Shown one piece after another: positions 1 through 8,802 of a stretch of DNA of 64,000 nucleotides (position 1 is the stretch's first letter; each line of letters starts with the position of its first letter). Both the position numbers and the translations under genes were made by a program. The stretch is from Candidatus Nitrotoga sp. CP45 (lineage in GTDB: Bacteria; Pseudomonadota; Gammaproteobacteria; Burkholderiales; Gallionellaceae), in assembly GCA_945874105.1 (NCBI GenBank), contig CAMCFJ010000005.1, positions 1 through 64,000 on the forward strand, given 5' to 3'. A model generated the notes under the pieces. That model saw only the letters and a program-made list of their open reading frames with translations, ran no database searches and had not been told where the DNA came from.

Positions 1-1946
1 GTATCGGTATCAGTGTCCGTATCGGTGTCCGTATCAGTGTCCGTATCGGTATCAGTATCCGTATCAGTGTCCGTATCAGTGTCCGTATCAGTGTCCGTAT
101 CGGTGTCCGTGTCGGTGTCGGTGTCGGTATCCGTGTCGGTGTCGGTATCAGTATCCGTATCGGTGTCCGTATCGGTGTCCGTGTCGGTGTCGGTGTCCGT
201 GTCGGTGTCGGTGTCGGTATCGGTATCCGTGTCGGTGTCGGTATCAGTGTCCGTATCGGTGTCCGTATCGGTGTCCGTATCGGTGTCCGTATCAGTGTCC
301 GTATCGGTATCGGTATCGGTATCGGTATCGGTATCGGTATCGGTATCGGTATCAGTATCCGTATCAGTGTCCGTATCAGTGTCCGTATCGGTGTCCGTGT
401 CGGTGTCGGTGTCGGTGTCGGTATCAGTATCCGTATCCGTATCCGTATCGGTATCAGTATCCGTATCAGTGTCCGTATCAGTGTCCGTATCGGTGTCCGT
501 GTCGGTGTCGGTATCGGTGTCGGTATCGGTATCGGTATCGGTGTCCGTGTCGGTATCGGTGTCCGTGTCGGTATCAGTGTCCGTATCGGTGTCCGTGTCG
601 GTGTCGGTGTCGGTATCGGTATCGGTATCGGTATCGGTATCGGTATCGGTATCGGTATCGGTGTCGGTGTCGGTGTCCGTGTCGGTGTCGGTATCAGTAT
701 CCGTATCGGTGTCGGTGTCGGTGTCGGTATCGGTATCGGTATCGGTATCAGTATCCGTATCAGTGTCCGTGTCCGTATCAGTGTCGGTGTCGGTATCCGT
801 GTCGGTGTCGGTATCAGTATCCGTATCGGTATCAGTATCCGTATCAGTGTCCGTATCGGTGTCCGTATCGGTGTCGGTATCAGTATCCGTATCAGTGTCC
901 GTATCGGTGTCCGTGTCGGTGTCGGTGTCGGTATCGGTGTCGGTATCGGTATCGGTATCGGTATCGGTATCGGTGTCAGTATCCGTATCGGTATCAGTGT
1001 CCGTATCGGTGTCCGTATCAGTGTCCGTATCGGTATCAGTATCCGTATCAGTGTCCGTATCAGTGTCCGTATCGGTGTCCGTGTCGGTGTCGGTATCGGT
1101 ATCAGTATCCGTATCCGTATCAGTGTCCGTATCGGTGTCCGTGTCCGTGTCGGTGTCGGTGTCGGTATCGGTATCGGTATCGGTGTCCGTGTCGGTATCA
1201 GTGTCCGTGTCGGTATCAGTGTCCGTATCGGTGTCCGTGTCGGTGTCGGTGTCGGTGTCGGTATCGGTATCGGTATCGGTATCGGTATCGGTATCGGTAT
1301 CGGTATCAGTGTCCGTATCAGTGTCCGTATCGGTGTCCGTATCGGTGTCCGTATCGGTGTCCGTGTCGGTGTCGGTGTCGGTATCGGTATCGGTATCGGT
1401 ATCGGTATCGGTATCGGTATCGGTGTCGGTGTCGGTATCGGTATCGGTATCGGTATCAGTGTCCGTATCTGTATCCGTATCCGTATCCGTATCCGTGTCC
1501 GTGTCCGTGTCGGTATCTGTATCCGTGTCCGTGTCCGTGTCCGTGTCGGTATCTGTATCCGTATCCGTATCCGTATCCGTATCGGTATCCGTATCGGTGT
1601 CGGTGTCGGTATCAGTGTCCGTATCGGTGTCCATATCAGTGTCCGTATCGGTATCGGTGTCCGTATCAGTATCCGTATCGGTATCGGTGTCCGTATCAGT
1701 ATCCGTATCCGTATCGGTATCAGTGTCCGTATCGGTGTCGGTGTCGGTATCAGTGTCCGTATCAGTGTCCGTGTCGGTATCAGTGTCGGTATCAGTGTCC
1801 GTATCGGTATCGGTATCGGTATCAGTATCAGTATCAGTATCAGTATCGGTATCAGTGTCCGTATCGGTATCAGTGTCCGTATCAGTGTCCGTATCAGTAT
1901 CGGTATCGGTATCAGTATCAGTATCGGTATCAGTATCAGTATCCGT
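1..1946 (-). repeat. Six-base tandem repeat coding (Asp-Thr)n
   Basis: On the minus strand each unit reads GAY-ACN. There are 324 dipeptide units without a single indel or stop. Both Asp codons and all four Thr codons occur, in short blocks of identical units, so the DNA is far more varied than the protein. The only amino-acid change seen is one Thr codon turned into ATG at 1632-1634. The array runs past position 1, so its true length is unknown and assembly collapse is possible. Confidence 0.95.
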
Positions 1947-2849
1947 GTCGTCGTCGTCATCATCATCAGAAGTTGGACTTGTTGGCGACGTTGGACTCGT
2001 TACCGTTGTTGCCGTAGTTGGTGTAGTCGCAGACGTGACCGTAGTTGGTGTAGTCGCAGACGTGACCGTAGTTGGTGTAGTCGCAGATGTGACCGTAGTT
2101 GGTGTAGTCGCAGATGTGACCGTAGTTGGTGTCGTGGCGGATGTGACCGTAGTTGGTGTAGTCGCAGACGTGACCGTAGTTGGTGTCGTGGCGGATGTGA
2201 CCGTAGTCGGCGTAGTCGCGGATGTGACCGTAGTCGGCGTAGTCGCAGACGTGACCGTAGTTGGTGTAGTCGCAGACGTGACCGTAGTTGGTGTCGTGGG
2301 GGTAGTCAGAGCCGTGGGGCGGACCAGTGGCGTGGGGATAGTCGGTAGTGGGGGGCGAATCGGTTTATCAACAATTTCTACACCAATAGGCGTTACAACA
2401 TTCGGTGCCAATGGCCCTGGAGGCTCATTATGTGCTTCGGGTGGGTTGGTCACCTCCACGTCGTCTTGGGGAAGCGGCTGGTCAACAAGTGGCACGGGAA
2501 TTTGGAACCCTTTGCTGTTGGAATCTATGAATGGGACGTCTTTTCCAGTATCCACAGCCTGGCGATTTATACCTAAACCCTCGTCATGAATGCCGCCTTC
2601 AGCCACTGTACGATGATCTCGATTGTTGTCTAACGTTTTGGCGTCGGACTGAATATTTTCGGTGCCAGCACCTTCAACCTGTCCCGGTACTCCGGTTTTG
2701 ATGTCGGCCGCACCCATGCTCTCTTTGACTTCCTCGTGGCCAAGCACAGTCAAATCGTCCAACAAAGCAGCCTGATGCTGCTGATTCAGTCCAGCACCTT
2801 CGTTGGCTGGCTGTGCTTGATTTGGAGTATTGTGTTCGTGGGTAGCCAT
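1..2849 (-). CDS. Giant Asp-Thr repeat surface protein, probable type I secretion substrate (partial, 3' end outside window)
   Basis: The gene starts at ATG 2849 with a good ribosome binding site (GAGGAG about 9 bases upstream) and is open to the left edge: 949 codons are visible and no stop. Residues 1-182 are low-complexity and polar, begin [10 protein letters not shown] and have no signal peptide. Residues about 183-279 are ten near-perfect copies of a 9-residue Thr/Pro/Ser/Ala unit. Seven consecutive Asp follow at 295-301, then 324 Asp-Thr dipeptides to the window edge, with one Thr-to-Met exception near residue 406. Lack of an N-terminal signal fits a type I substrate with a C-terminal signal, and genes for all three type I secretion parts lie next to it. 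A matrix or adhesin role, with metal or calcium binding by the acidic repeat, is inference. The family is not recognised. The overlapping plus-strand Val-Ser frame is an artefact of the same repeat. Confidence 0.8.
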   Translation of the reverse strand, partial: MATHEHNTPNQAQPANEGAGLNQQHQAALLDDLTVLGHEEVKESMGAADIKTGVPGQVEGAGTENIQSDAKTLDNNRDHRTVAEGGIHDEGLGINRQAVDTGKDVPFIDSNSKGFQIPVPLVDQPLPQDDVEVTNPPEAHNEPPGPLAPNVVTPIGVEIVDKPIRPPLPTIPTPLVRPTALTTPTTPTTVTSATTPTTVTSATTPTTVTSATTPTTVTSATTPTTVTSATTPTTVTSATTPTTVTSATTPTTVTSATTPTTVTSATTPTTVTSATTPTTATTVTSPTSPTSPTSDDDDDDDTDTDTDTDTDTDTDTDTDTDTDTDTDTDTDTDTDTDTDTDTDTDTDTDTDTDTDTDTDTDTDTDTDTDTDTDTDTDTDTDTDTDTDTDTDTDTDTDTDTDTDTDMDTDTDTDTDTDTDTDTDTDTDTDTDTDTDTDTDTDTDTDTDTDTDTDTDTDTDTDTDTDTDTDTDTDTDTDTDTDTDTDTDTDTDTDTDTDTDTDTDTDTDTDTDTDTDTDTDTDTDTDTDTDTDTDTDTDTDTDTDTDTDTDTDTDTDTDTDTDTDTDTDTDTDTDTDTDTDTDTDTDTDTDTDTDTDTDTDTDTDTDTDTDTDTDTDTDTDTDTDTDTDTDTDTDTDTDTDTDTDTDTDTDTDTDTDTDTDTDTDTDTDTDTDTDTDTDTDTDTDTDTDTDTDTDTDTDTDTDTDTDTDTDTDTDTDTDTDTDTDTDTDTDTDTDTDTDTDTDTDTDTDTDTDTDTDTDTDTDTDTDTDTDTDTDTDTDTDTDTDTDTDTDTDTDTDTDTDTDTDTDTDTDTDTDTDTDTDTDTDTDTDTDTDTDTDTDTDTDTDTDTDTDTDTDTDTDTDTDTDTDTDTDTDTDTDTDTDTDTDTDTDTDTDTDTDTDTDTDTDTDTDTDTDTDTDTDTDTDTDTDTDTDTDTDTDTDTDTDTDTDTDTD
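2014..2301 (-). repeat. 27-bp tandem repeat, ten copies plus a partial one
   Basis: Ten full 27-bp copies lie at 2014-2283, then a partial one. On the coding (minus) strand each copy gives a 9-residue unit rich in Thr with Ser, Ala, Pro and Val. Copies differ by only a few bases (for example GTC/GTG-type changes at the Ala and Thr codons). It forms a Thr/Pro-rich linker between the N-terminal part of the giant protein and its Asp-Thr tract, like stalk or linker segments in other surface proteins. Confidence 0.95.
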
Positions 2850-3496
2850 GATTCCGATCTCCTCGATTAAACGCCTTATTGACTAAACGAGCTGATTCAG
2901 CTAATTTCTAATGACACCATAATATAGTGGTTGATTGCAAGGTTATAGACAGCCAGAAGTTATAGGGCACTTTTATAAATCCATCGTCAGAGCGTTGAAT
3001 TCGCGGTGATTCGGTCAGTTTTCTGTTTCTCTGAATTCGAACGAAATTTTGCGATATTTTAGTCAATTTTTTGCTCAATTCATTTTTTGTGCCTCCTGAC
3101 ATTACTCCCAGCGGTGTCGCGATTTTGGGTATACTGATGTGCTCAAAGCCAAGCGAAACGATCCTGAGTCTTCATGCCATTCACTCTTACGTACGGTGGC
3201 AGTTAGTGATGTTGTGCAGGCAGGCCAATGTCGTGATTTTTGCAGGTGAGGTATTGATTTCAGGCCGCGTTCGAGAGGGTGTTCAGGCGCATGATGTGGA
3301 CTTGACTCATGATTTTGCTCTGTAATGAATCAAAAAGGCCTCGCGCCAACTGGCTGGTTCTGAAATTGCAACCAGCTACTGATCGCGATATAGTTATGTG
3401 CGGTAGGACACATAGTGATCGATGCACGGCACATGCTCAGAATTAGACATTATTTGACAAAGCTGAACTATTTTTGTTATTACTATTAACAATGTT
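2850..3496. other. Intergenic region, divergent promoter area of the giant repeat gene
   Basis: This AT-rich stretch carries the 5' leader and presumably the promoter of the minus-strand repeat gene. Short ORFs at 2908-3102 (minus) and 3071-3325 (plus) show no recognisable domain, poor start contexts and no homologous-looking motif. The right part may be the decayed 5' portion of the GGDEF pseudogene that is recognisable from about 3497 on, but I could not read any domain in it. I see no convincing -35/-10 pair. Confidence 0.4.
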
Positions 3497-3775
3497 TTGA
3501 TTCATGCACCTTTAGGCGGGCGCAGTTTTGACGATCTTAACTGTCAGTACCTGGCTATGCTAACCTACCAGCTTGAGTTGGTGATATTGTTACTGACATT
3601 CAATTGCGAAGGTGAGACGGATGAAGCTGTCGAGCACCATTTTTTTGCTGCGAGTATCGGCATGGCGCTATTCAGTAGCGAAGTCGGTACGGAAAACATA
3701 ATCAAGTGGGCTATAATATGGTGATGTATCAGGCAAAAAATAGCGATCGAAATTCATATGGCTTTATATAAATTG
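3497..3775 (+). pseudogene. Decayed GGDEF-domain (diguanylate cyclase) remnant
   Basis: Only the C-terminal half of a GGDEF domain can be read, in two frames. The first frame gives an LGGRSF stretch where LGGDEF is expected and then AASIGMALF, which matches the ASIG-A-F block of GGDEF domains. It stops at 3724 (IIKWAIIW, stop). The next frame gives MVMYQAKNSDRNSYGFI and a stop at about 3774, which is the usual MYQAK...GRN-Y ending of the domain. So at least one frameshift and loss of the catalytic Asp-Glu are visible, and no 5' part is recognisable. The end overlaps the start of the tolC-like gene, so that gene's 5' end was built on or next to this relict. Function is surely lost. Confidence 0.75.
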
Positions 3776-6700
3776 GCGTGTCCAGAATACTATCGGCTTC
3801 AATATGGGCGAAAAATTGTGTTTTCTGCCGTGTGTTTTTTTCTATTGGCTGGTTGCGTGACAAAACGCAAGAACTACGATGTCCCAGCACTTGAACTTCC
3901 CAAGCAATATGCAAAAGCACCGGTGGTTGCCGATCCGCTGGTTGTCGATATTCTCAAACTCAAAAATACTCCAAACCATTTATCTGCAACTTCAACTGCA
4001 CCTGCGCCTTCGCTAACACCAGCGTCTTCATCGCCTTTGAATGCTGTGCTGGCGGAATGGTGGCATCTTTTAGGGAGTCATGAGCTGGACGGCTTGATGG
4101 ATCGCGCGCTGGCCAATAATCCAGACCTGCGGATCGCGGCATTGCGGATCGCACAAAGCAAGGCGCGACTCAACCAAGCGGGAGCCAATAAGCTACCGAC
4201 GATCACCATGCCGGTGCAGACTAATAACATTTATCCGCAGTTCGGTATTGGCAGGGGTAACCCGGACGGCAATAACCGGTCGTGGACTACCCACCAAATT
4301 AGCATCCGGGGTGATTGGCGTCCCGATATTTGGGGGGACGCCTATTCATTATATGAAGCCACCGAGATGCAGTTGTTGCGCGCAACTTACCAGCGCGACG
4401 ATATCCAGAGAAATGTGGTTGCCGATGTGGTCGCCAATTACATGGAATACCTGTCGCTCAATGACCGTTTGATGGTTGCGCGCTCGACTGAAAAATCTCT
4501 GGGCGAAATGCTTGCATCAGTGAGTGCGCGCTTGGAGGTAGGCGATACCACCATTACAGAAATGGAACAGCAGAAGACAGCTGTTTATCAGGTTCGAGCC
4601 ACGATCCCCGTGCTAGAGCAGCAGCGCGAGGTAGTGCTTAATCGCCTTGCATCGTTGGTAGGTTCGGCTCCTGTGGCGATGAAACTCTCTGGTAACGGGC
4701 TGGATTCGGCAAAATTTCCGCTGGTGCTTCCCGGAGTGCCCTCGGCATTGTTGTTGCGCAGACCTGATGTGCGCGCTGTGGAAGCGCGGTTGTTGGCGGC
4801 TGATGCTGATATCGACGTTGCTCGTGCGAGGGTGTTGCCGCCTTTGGATTTGACTACGCAGGCTGGTTATGGCACCACCTCGATATCAAAGTTATTTTTG
4901 CCACAGGCGTTGTTCTGGAATGCTGTTGCCAATCTTGCGGTGACATTGTTCGACAGTGGCAGGCGTAACAGTGAGGTGGAATTTTCCCAAGCTGTACATG
5001 AGGAGATGGTGGCAACATATGTGCGGGTAATTTATGACGCGGCACGAGAGGTCGATAACTCGCTGAGTGCGGTCAGTCTTATGAAAAAGCGATTGGGAGC
5101 GCAGACTGTGGCCACCGACTCTGCGTTGCGCGCGTGGAATTTCAGCCGGGAAGCTTATATGACCGGTGCAGTGGATTATCTGGTTGTGTTGGACACGCAA
5201 CGCACTTATCAGCGGAACCTTGATGATTGGTACAGCGTTCGCATGGAGCGCTACCGGGGCTTGATTGGCCTGTTTAGCGCGTTGGGCGGGGGCGTGCCTG
5301 GCGGCGATGCCATGCCGGGGAATGGTGCGCGGCCTGCGCCGCTGGCAGATGAATCCGACTATGGCACGGCTTTGGCGGAGACAATGGAATCACCCAAAGC
5401 TGAAAACGATGCGGCGCATAAGCAACTGGATAACAAATTGAGTAGCAATGCCGCCAAGGTTGATGCTGCATCGCACAAAAAGGTAGAAGTCGAAGGGGTT
5501 GATTGGGCCGGAAATGCCTTGCGTGATGGTAAAACTCCTTGGCTGGTGGAGCTTTCTGGCGTGTATGACCGTGGCGCCGTAATGCCTGCATGGCGAGACT
5601 TGCACGCCCGGTTTTCCCAACTAGTCAAACTGCGGACTTTGCTCCCTCACCGGCAGGGACAAGTCAATGCGGCTGGCAAGGAGCGCGCTTCCTGGTATCG
5701 GTTGTACGTCGCCTCATTCACCGACAAGAATGAGGCCGCAGAATTCTGCGCTACATTGGGTGCCGGACAGCAACGTTGCGATGTTGTATCGTCGCAATCG
5801 CTCGCGGGGAAAGGCGAGTTTGACAAAACATCGGTTTCAGCGCAGTCAGGAGGTATTGCCGCCGGGATAGTGCCAGCAGAGGCCAAGCAAGGCATAAAAG
5901 CAGCTGAAGCTGAAGCGACACCGGTCACGATAGCAGTTTCTGAGCCTGAGCCAGTGGTTGCCAAAGCGCCCGAACCGGTGGTTGCCAAAGTGCCCGAACC
6001 ACCGCCAACGGTTGACGCGAGCCTAGAGGCCGACGTGCTGCAAAGCGTGCGAGGTTGGGCTACGGCCTGGTCGAACAAGAATGTGCGCGACTACCTGGCT
6101 GCTTACACACCCGACTTCAAGAAAAGCGGCATGAATAATGATGCCTGGAAAAAAAGGAGCACGAGGCTTATTGGTGCTCCAAAGGAGATTAAAGTCGTCT
6201 TGAGCCATGTGAATGTTATCGTGCATGACAACAGCCATGCGACGGTTTCGTTTGTGCAGGACTACCGCTCAGACACTCAGCACAGCCAAGTCAATAAAAC
6301 ATTGCGGCTAATCAAGCAGTCAGATCGTTGGCTGATTGCCGAAGAGCAAGTCGTCAAACCGGCAAAAACTCAAAAAAAGACGCAAGCGGCACTGGTAGAT
6401 GCTAATCAAACAGTCAATACAGCGCTTGAGCCAATTTCGCCGGGCAATAGGCGCTTTGACGGCGTGGACTGGTCCGGCCAGCCGTTCTGGCTGGTGGAGC
6501 TGTATGATACGCATTTCCGCGAAGCTATAACCATTGTATGGCTCGACTTGATCAACCGCTTCCCCACGCAGATGAAGAGCCGGTCGATTCTTCCGCGACG
6601 TCAAGTCATAGAGAGTGATACGGGCGAAAATCGCCCCTCCCGGTATCAGATATTCATTGCCAATTTCATCAATAAACAAGAGGCCGAAGCGTTCTGCGCG

Positions 6701-6823
6701 TTGTTGCGCGCAGATCAGCAACTTTGTGGCGTAGTGCCGTCTAAATCACTCGCGCAGAGAAATGACTTGAACGCATCTCCAGCGATTGATAATGGCGGTT
6801 TGGCTCTAGATACACCCAGTTAA
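3758..6823 (+). CDS. TolC/NodT-type outer membrane efflux lipoprotein with SPOR-like and Cds6-like C-terminal extension
   Basis: This is the outer membrane channel of the type I secretion locus. An N-terminal lipobox (LLAG-Cys, Cys near residue 33) predicts a lipoprotein. Residues about 90-520 form the outer membrane efflux protein (OEP) repeat pair, including the LRRPDVRA motif typical of NodT-like channels. Unlike normal TolC homologues (about 450-500 residues), it continues to 1021 residues. It has a SPOR-like module at about 582-680, a Pro/Val/Ala-rich linker, a SnoaL-like module resembling the C-terminal domain of L,D-transpeptidase Cds6 at about 757-865, and a second SPOR-like module at about 900-997. 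The two SPOR-like modules are clearly related to each other (both start D-W-x-G and have WLVEL and AxFC). Binding to peptidoglycan is inferred. The start is uncertain: no good ribosome site is seen, and the 5' end overlaps a GGDEF relict. Confidence 0.85.
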   Translation: MALYKLACPEYYRLQYGRKIVFSAVCFFLLAGCVTKRKNYDVPALELPKQYAKAPVVADPLVVDILKLKNTPNHLSATSTAPAPSLTPASSSPLNAVLAEWWHLLGSHELDGLMDRALANNPDLRIAALRIAQSKARLNQAGANKLPTITMPVQTNNIYPQFGIGRGNPDGNNRSWTTHQISIRGDWRPDIWGDAYSLYEATEMQLLRATYQRDDIQRNVVADVVANYMEYLSLNDRLMVARSTEKSLGEMLASVSARLEVGDTTITEMEQQKTAVYQVRATIPVLEQQREVVLNRLASLVGSAPVAMKLSGNGLDSAKFPLVLPGVPSALLLRRPDVRAVEARLLAADADIDVARARVLPPLDLTTQAGYGTTSISKLFLPQALFWNAVANLAVTLFDSGRRNSEVEFSQAVHEEMVATYVRVIYDAAREVDNSLSAVSLMKKRLGAQTVATDSALRAWNFSREAYMTGAVDYLVVLDTQRTYQRNLDDWYSVRMERYRGLIGLFSALGGGVPGGDAMPGNGARPAPLADESDYGTALAETMESPKAENDAAHKQLDNKLSSNAAKVDAASHKKVEVEGVDWAGNALRDGKTPWLVELSGVYDRGAVMPAWRDLHARFSQLVKLRTLLPHRQGQVNAAGKERASWYRLYVASFTDKNEAAEFCATLGAGQQRCDVVSSQSLAGKGEFDKTSVSAQSGGIAAGIVPAEAKQGIKAAEAEATPVTIAVSEPEPVVAKAPEPVVAKVPEPPPTVDASLEADVLQSVRGWATAWSNKNVRDYLAAYTPDFKKSGMNNDAWKKRSTRLIGAPKEIKVVLSHVNVIVHDNSHATVSFVQDYRSDTQHSQVNKTLRLIKQSDRWLIAEEQVVKPAKTQKKTQAALVDANQTVNTALEPISPGNRRFDGVDWSGQPFWLVELYDTHFREAITIVWLDLINRFPTQMKSRSILPRRQVIESDTGENRPSRYQIFIANFINKQEAEAFCALLRADQQLCGVVPSKSLAQRNDLNASPAIDNGGLALDTPS

Positions 6824-6858
6824 GATGCACCTGCTCGGAATGTAAAAGGAGGCAAGCC

Positions 6859-8520
6859 ATGAATGGGATCAGGCAAGTCGGACTTCAGCCAGAACTCAGC
6901 CAGCGACAGCATCAGATACTTAAATTATTGCAGGCAGGCAAGGTAAACAAGGAGGTCGCGCAGGAGTTGGGTATCGGCCTCGGCACGGTCAAACAGCATA
7001 TTGTTGCGATTTTCAGAAAACTTAATGTCAGTAATCGGACTATGGCGGCTTCTCAAGGCATGGAGGTTTTGCATGGGCAGGAGACCCGTGACACTATGTC
7101 GCCGATGGCCGATGTGCTGGAATGCCGCCCCTGCGTGGTACTCAGCATTGCATTGCCGCAAGAGGCAAGCCGTATGGCGGTGAAGCTCATGTATGGTGGC
7201 ATGGCGGCTATGGCATCCGCTAACGATGCTATTTTTCTGGCGCGTAACGGTAATGCCGGAGATGTTATCTTTGGTATTCAACGGGTCACAGAATACGATT
7301 TGGCAGTTGCCTTGAAAACTGCTGTTGTGATTTTCGACGACATGTTGTTGATGGATGCAAAAATAGCTCAGGAATTACGAGGCTGCATAACGGCAGGGGT
7401 AGCTTTTGCGAGCATGAAACGGTTTGGCGGCTGGACCGGAGAAGCTATTGTCAGTGCCGCAATCGCATCTGCCCGCGAGTTGCTGAACAATATTCCTCCA
7501 GGTGGGTTCCTATTCAATTCGACTGCTTTGGATTTGATCGAGCTGTTTGGTGTCGGGGGAACGCAAGAAATAGTGCCGACAATGTTGTTGCAGAATCTTA
7601 AAAATTTGCAGTGGACCGGGGCGCGTCGGGCTTATCATCTGGTTGGGCGGGATGCCGAATTGACCCAGCTTTATGCTGCCTTGACCGAGGCCGCCAAAGG
7701 GAATGGCAGGTTAATTCTCGTGGAAGGTGAAACGGGTATGGGTAAATCCCGCCTGTGCGACGCAATTTCAAAGTTGTGTCTTAAGCAGGAGGGAAAGGTG
7801 TCGTTCTGCCGCAGCTTGCCCCAAATATTGGATAGATGCCTTTACGATACCGTGAAAAATGCAGCATGTTCCGTAGAGCAGGTCGCCTTAGCGCTGAGAG
7901 CACAGCCTGCATGTTTCCCGGAGCTTGTAGTTGTCGACGACTTTGATTTATTAACCAATGAGCAGCAGATTCTACTGGCTGCAGCTGGGATGGAGGCGAT
8001 CGGGATGGGTAAGCTGGTTATCTTTTCGGGGCGCAAGGGGATGCGCAAAATCGTCGGCCATTCAGCTGGGGAGACTACACTTGAAACGGTTAGCCTGAGG
8101 CGTCTGTCCGCACAAGCCATTCAGGTGTTGGTGCGCAACGCATTGGGCAAAGGTGCGATAAAGGGGCGAGCGAGCAAGGTTCAACGTATTACCAGTGCGG
8201 CAGCTGGTGTGCCGCTGTTTGCAGTCGAGCTGGCGCGGCATCATCAAACAGAGCAACTGTCGTTATCGTTACGGGTGGCGATTAATGCACGTCTTGACAG
8301 CCTGCATCTGGATCGCAATTTGTTGCGCGAGGTGGCCAAAAAATCCGTAGGAGCAAATCTAATTGATGTGGTGGCGGCTCTGGGCGAGAATGTTGAGGCC
8401 TTGCACCTGCAGATGGAGCGTGCGGTAGCGGCCGGGGTGTTGTCACGTAGCGCGGATGGTTGGCTTTCATTCAAACATCCGTTGCTTCGCAGGGTAATAA
8501 GTAATTTTGTTATGGAATGA
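6859..8520 (+). CDS. LAL-like ATP-binding regulator with N-terminal LuxR-type helix-turn-helix
   Basis: A perfect AGGAGG lies 6 bases before the ATG. Residues about 12-65 are a LuxR/GerE-type helix-turn-helix (LSQRQHQILKLL ... VKQHIVAIFRKLNV). Residues about 95-240 resemble a degenerate class III nucleotide-cyclase-like fold, which I hold weakly. From about 262 an AAA/STAND-type ATPase follows, with Walker A GETGMGKS (290-297) and a Walker B-like ELVVVDDFD. Large LuxR-family ATPases (LAL/MalT) normally carry the DNA-binding domain at the C-terminus; here it is at the N-terminus and no TPR array is seen in 553 residues. It lies between the channel and exporter genes on the same strand, so it is a candidate local regulator of the secretion locus. 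The signal it senses cannot be told. Confidence 0.75.
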   Translation: MNGIRQVGLQPELSQRQHQILKLLQAGKVNKEVAQELGIGLGTVKQHIVAIFRKLNVSNRTMAASQGMEVLHGQETRDTMSPMADVLECRPCVVLSIALPQEASRMAVKLMYGGMAAMASANDAIFLARNGNAGDVIFGIQRVTEYDLAVALKTAVVIFDDMLLMDAKIAQELRGCITAGVAFASMKRFGGWTGEAIVSAAIASARELLNNIPPGGFLFNSTALDLIELFGVGGTQEIVPTMLLQNLKNLQWTGARRAYHLVGRDAELTQLYAALTEAAKGNGRLILVEGETGMGKSRLCDAISKLCLKQEGKVSFCRSLPQILDRCLYDTVKNAACSVEQVALALRAQPACFPELVVVDDFDLLTNEQQILLAAAGMEAIGMGKLVIFSGRKGMRKIVGHSAGETTLETVSLRRLSAQAIQVLVRNALGKGAIKGRASKVQRITSAAAGVPLFAVELARHHQTEQLSLSLRVAINARLDSLHLDRNLLREVAKKSVGANLIDVVAALGENVEALHLQMERAVAAGVLSRSADGWLSFKHPLLRRVISNFVME

Positions 8521-8802
8521 TGTTGATACAACAAGTAGCATAGGGGCGGCTGTACCCATCATCGTACCTGCCCTGAGCATCTCGAAGAGGTCGGGCGCAG
8601 CCCACCTAGTATTAACGTAATGTTCATCGTAGAGTGAGATCCATGCGCAATAGTGCCAGGAATGTACCCTGTGAATCCATTGCCAGATTGAGGTTCATGG
8701 ATAGAGCTGAGAGGGAACAGGTATGGCGAGTTTCATTATCATAGGTGGCTACGGGCATGCCCGTTAGCTCCGATCCAAGGTTGACTGTAATACTGGAATA
8801 GC
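8521..8802. other. Intergenic gap before the ABC exporter, with a 14-bp palindrome
   Basis: No gene is seen. A perfect 14-bp palindrome, ACGGGCATGCCCGT, lies at 8751-8764, about 40 bases before the exporter start. No T-run follows, so a protein-binding site is as likely as a terminator. The gap separates the regulator gene from the exporter pair and may carry their promoter. Confidence 0.4.

Noticed and set aside
1-180. LapA-type retention module (LapG cleavage site) in the giant protein
   Set aside because: The first residues of the protein (at 2849 and leftward) do not show the di-Ala site in its usual context, and no lapD/lapG genes are in the window.
1-2301. Repeat array as CRISPR or non-coding satellite
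   Set aside because: There are no unique spacers, and the period of 6 or 27 bases keeps a coding frame throughout.
13-2589. 858-residue plus-strand frame of Val-Ser repeats
   Set aside because: It is the reverse reading of the Asp-Thr repeat gene. The minus frame has a good ribosome site, a varied N-terminus and sensible composition, and the hexamer keeps both strands open by chance.
3071-3325. 84-residue plus-strand ORF
   Set aside because: No recognisable domain, no ribosome site; it may be part of decayed DNA before the GGDEF relict.
5274-6078. Several minus-strand frames inside the TolC-like gene
   Set aside because: They are shadows; the sense protein has clear OEP, SPOR-like and Cds6-like sequence.
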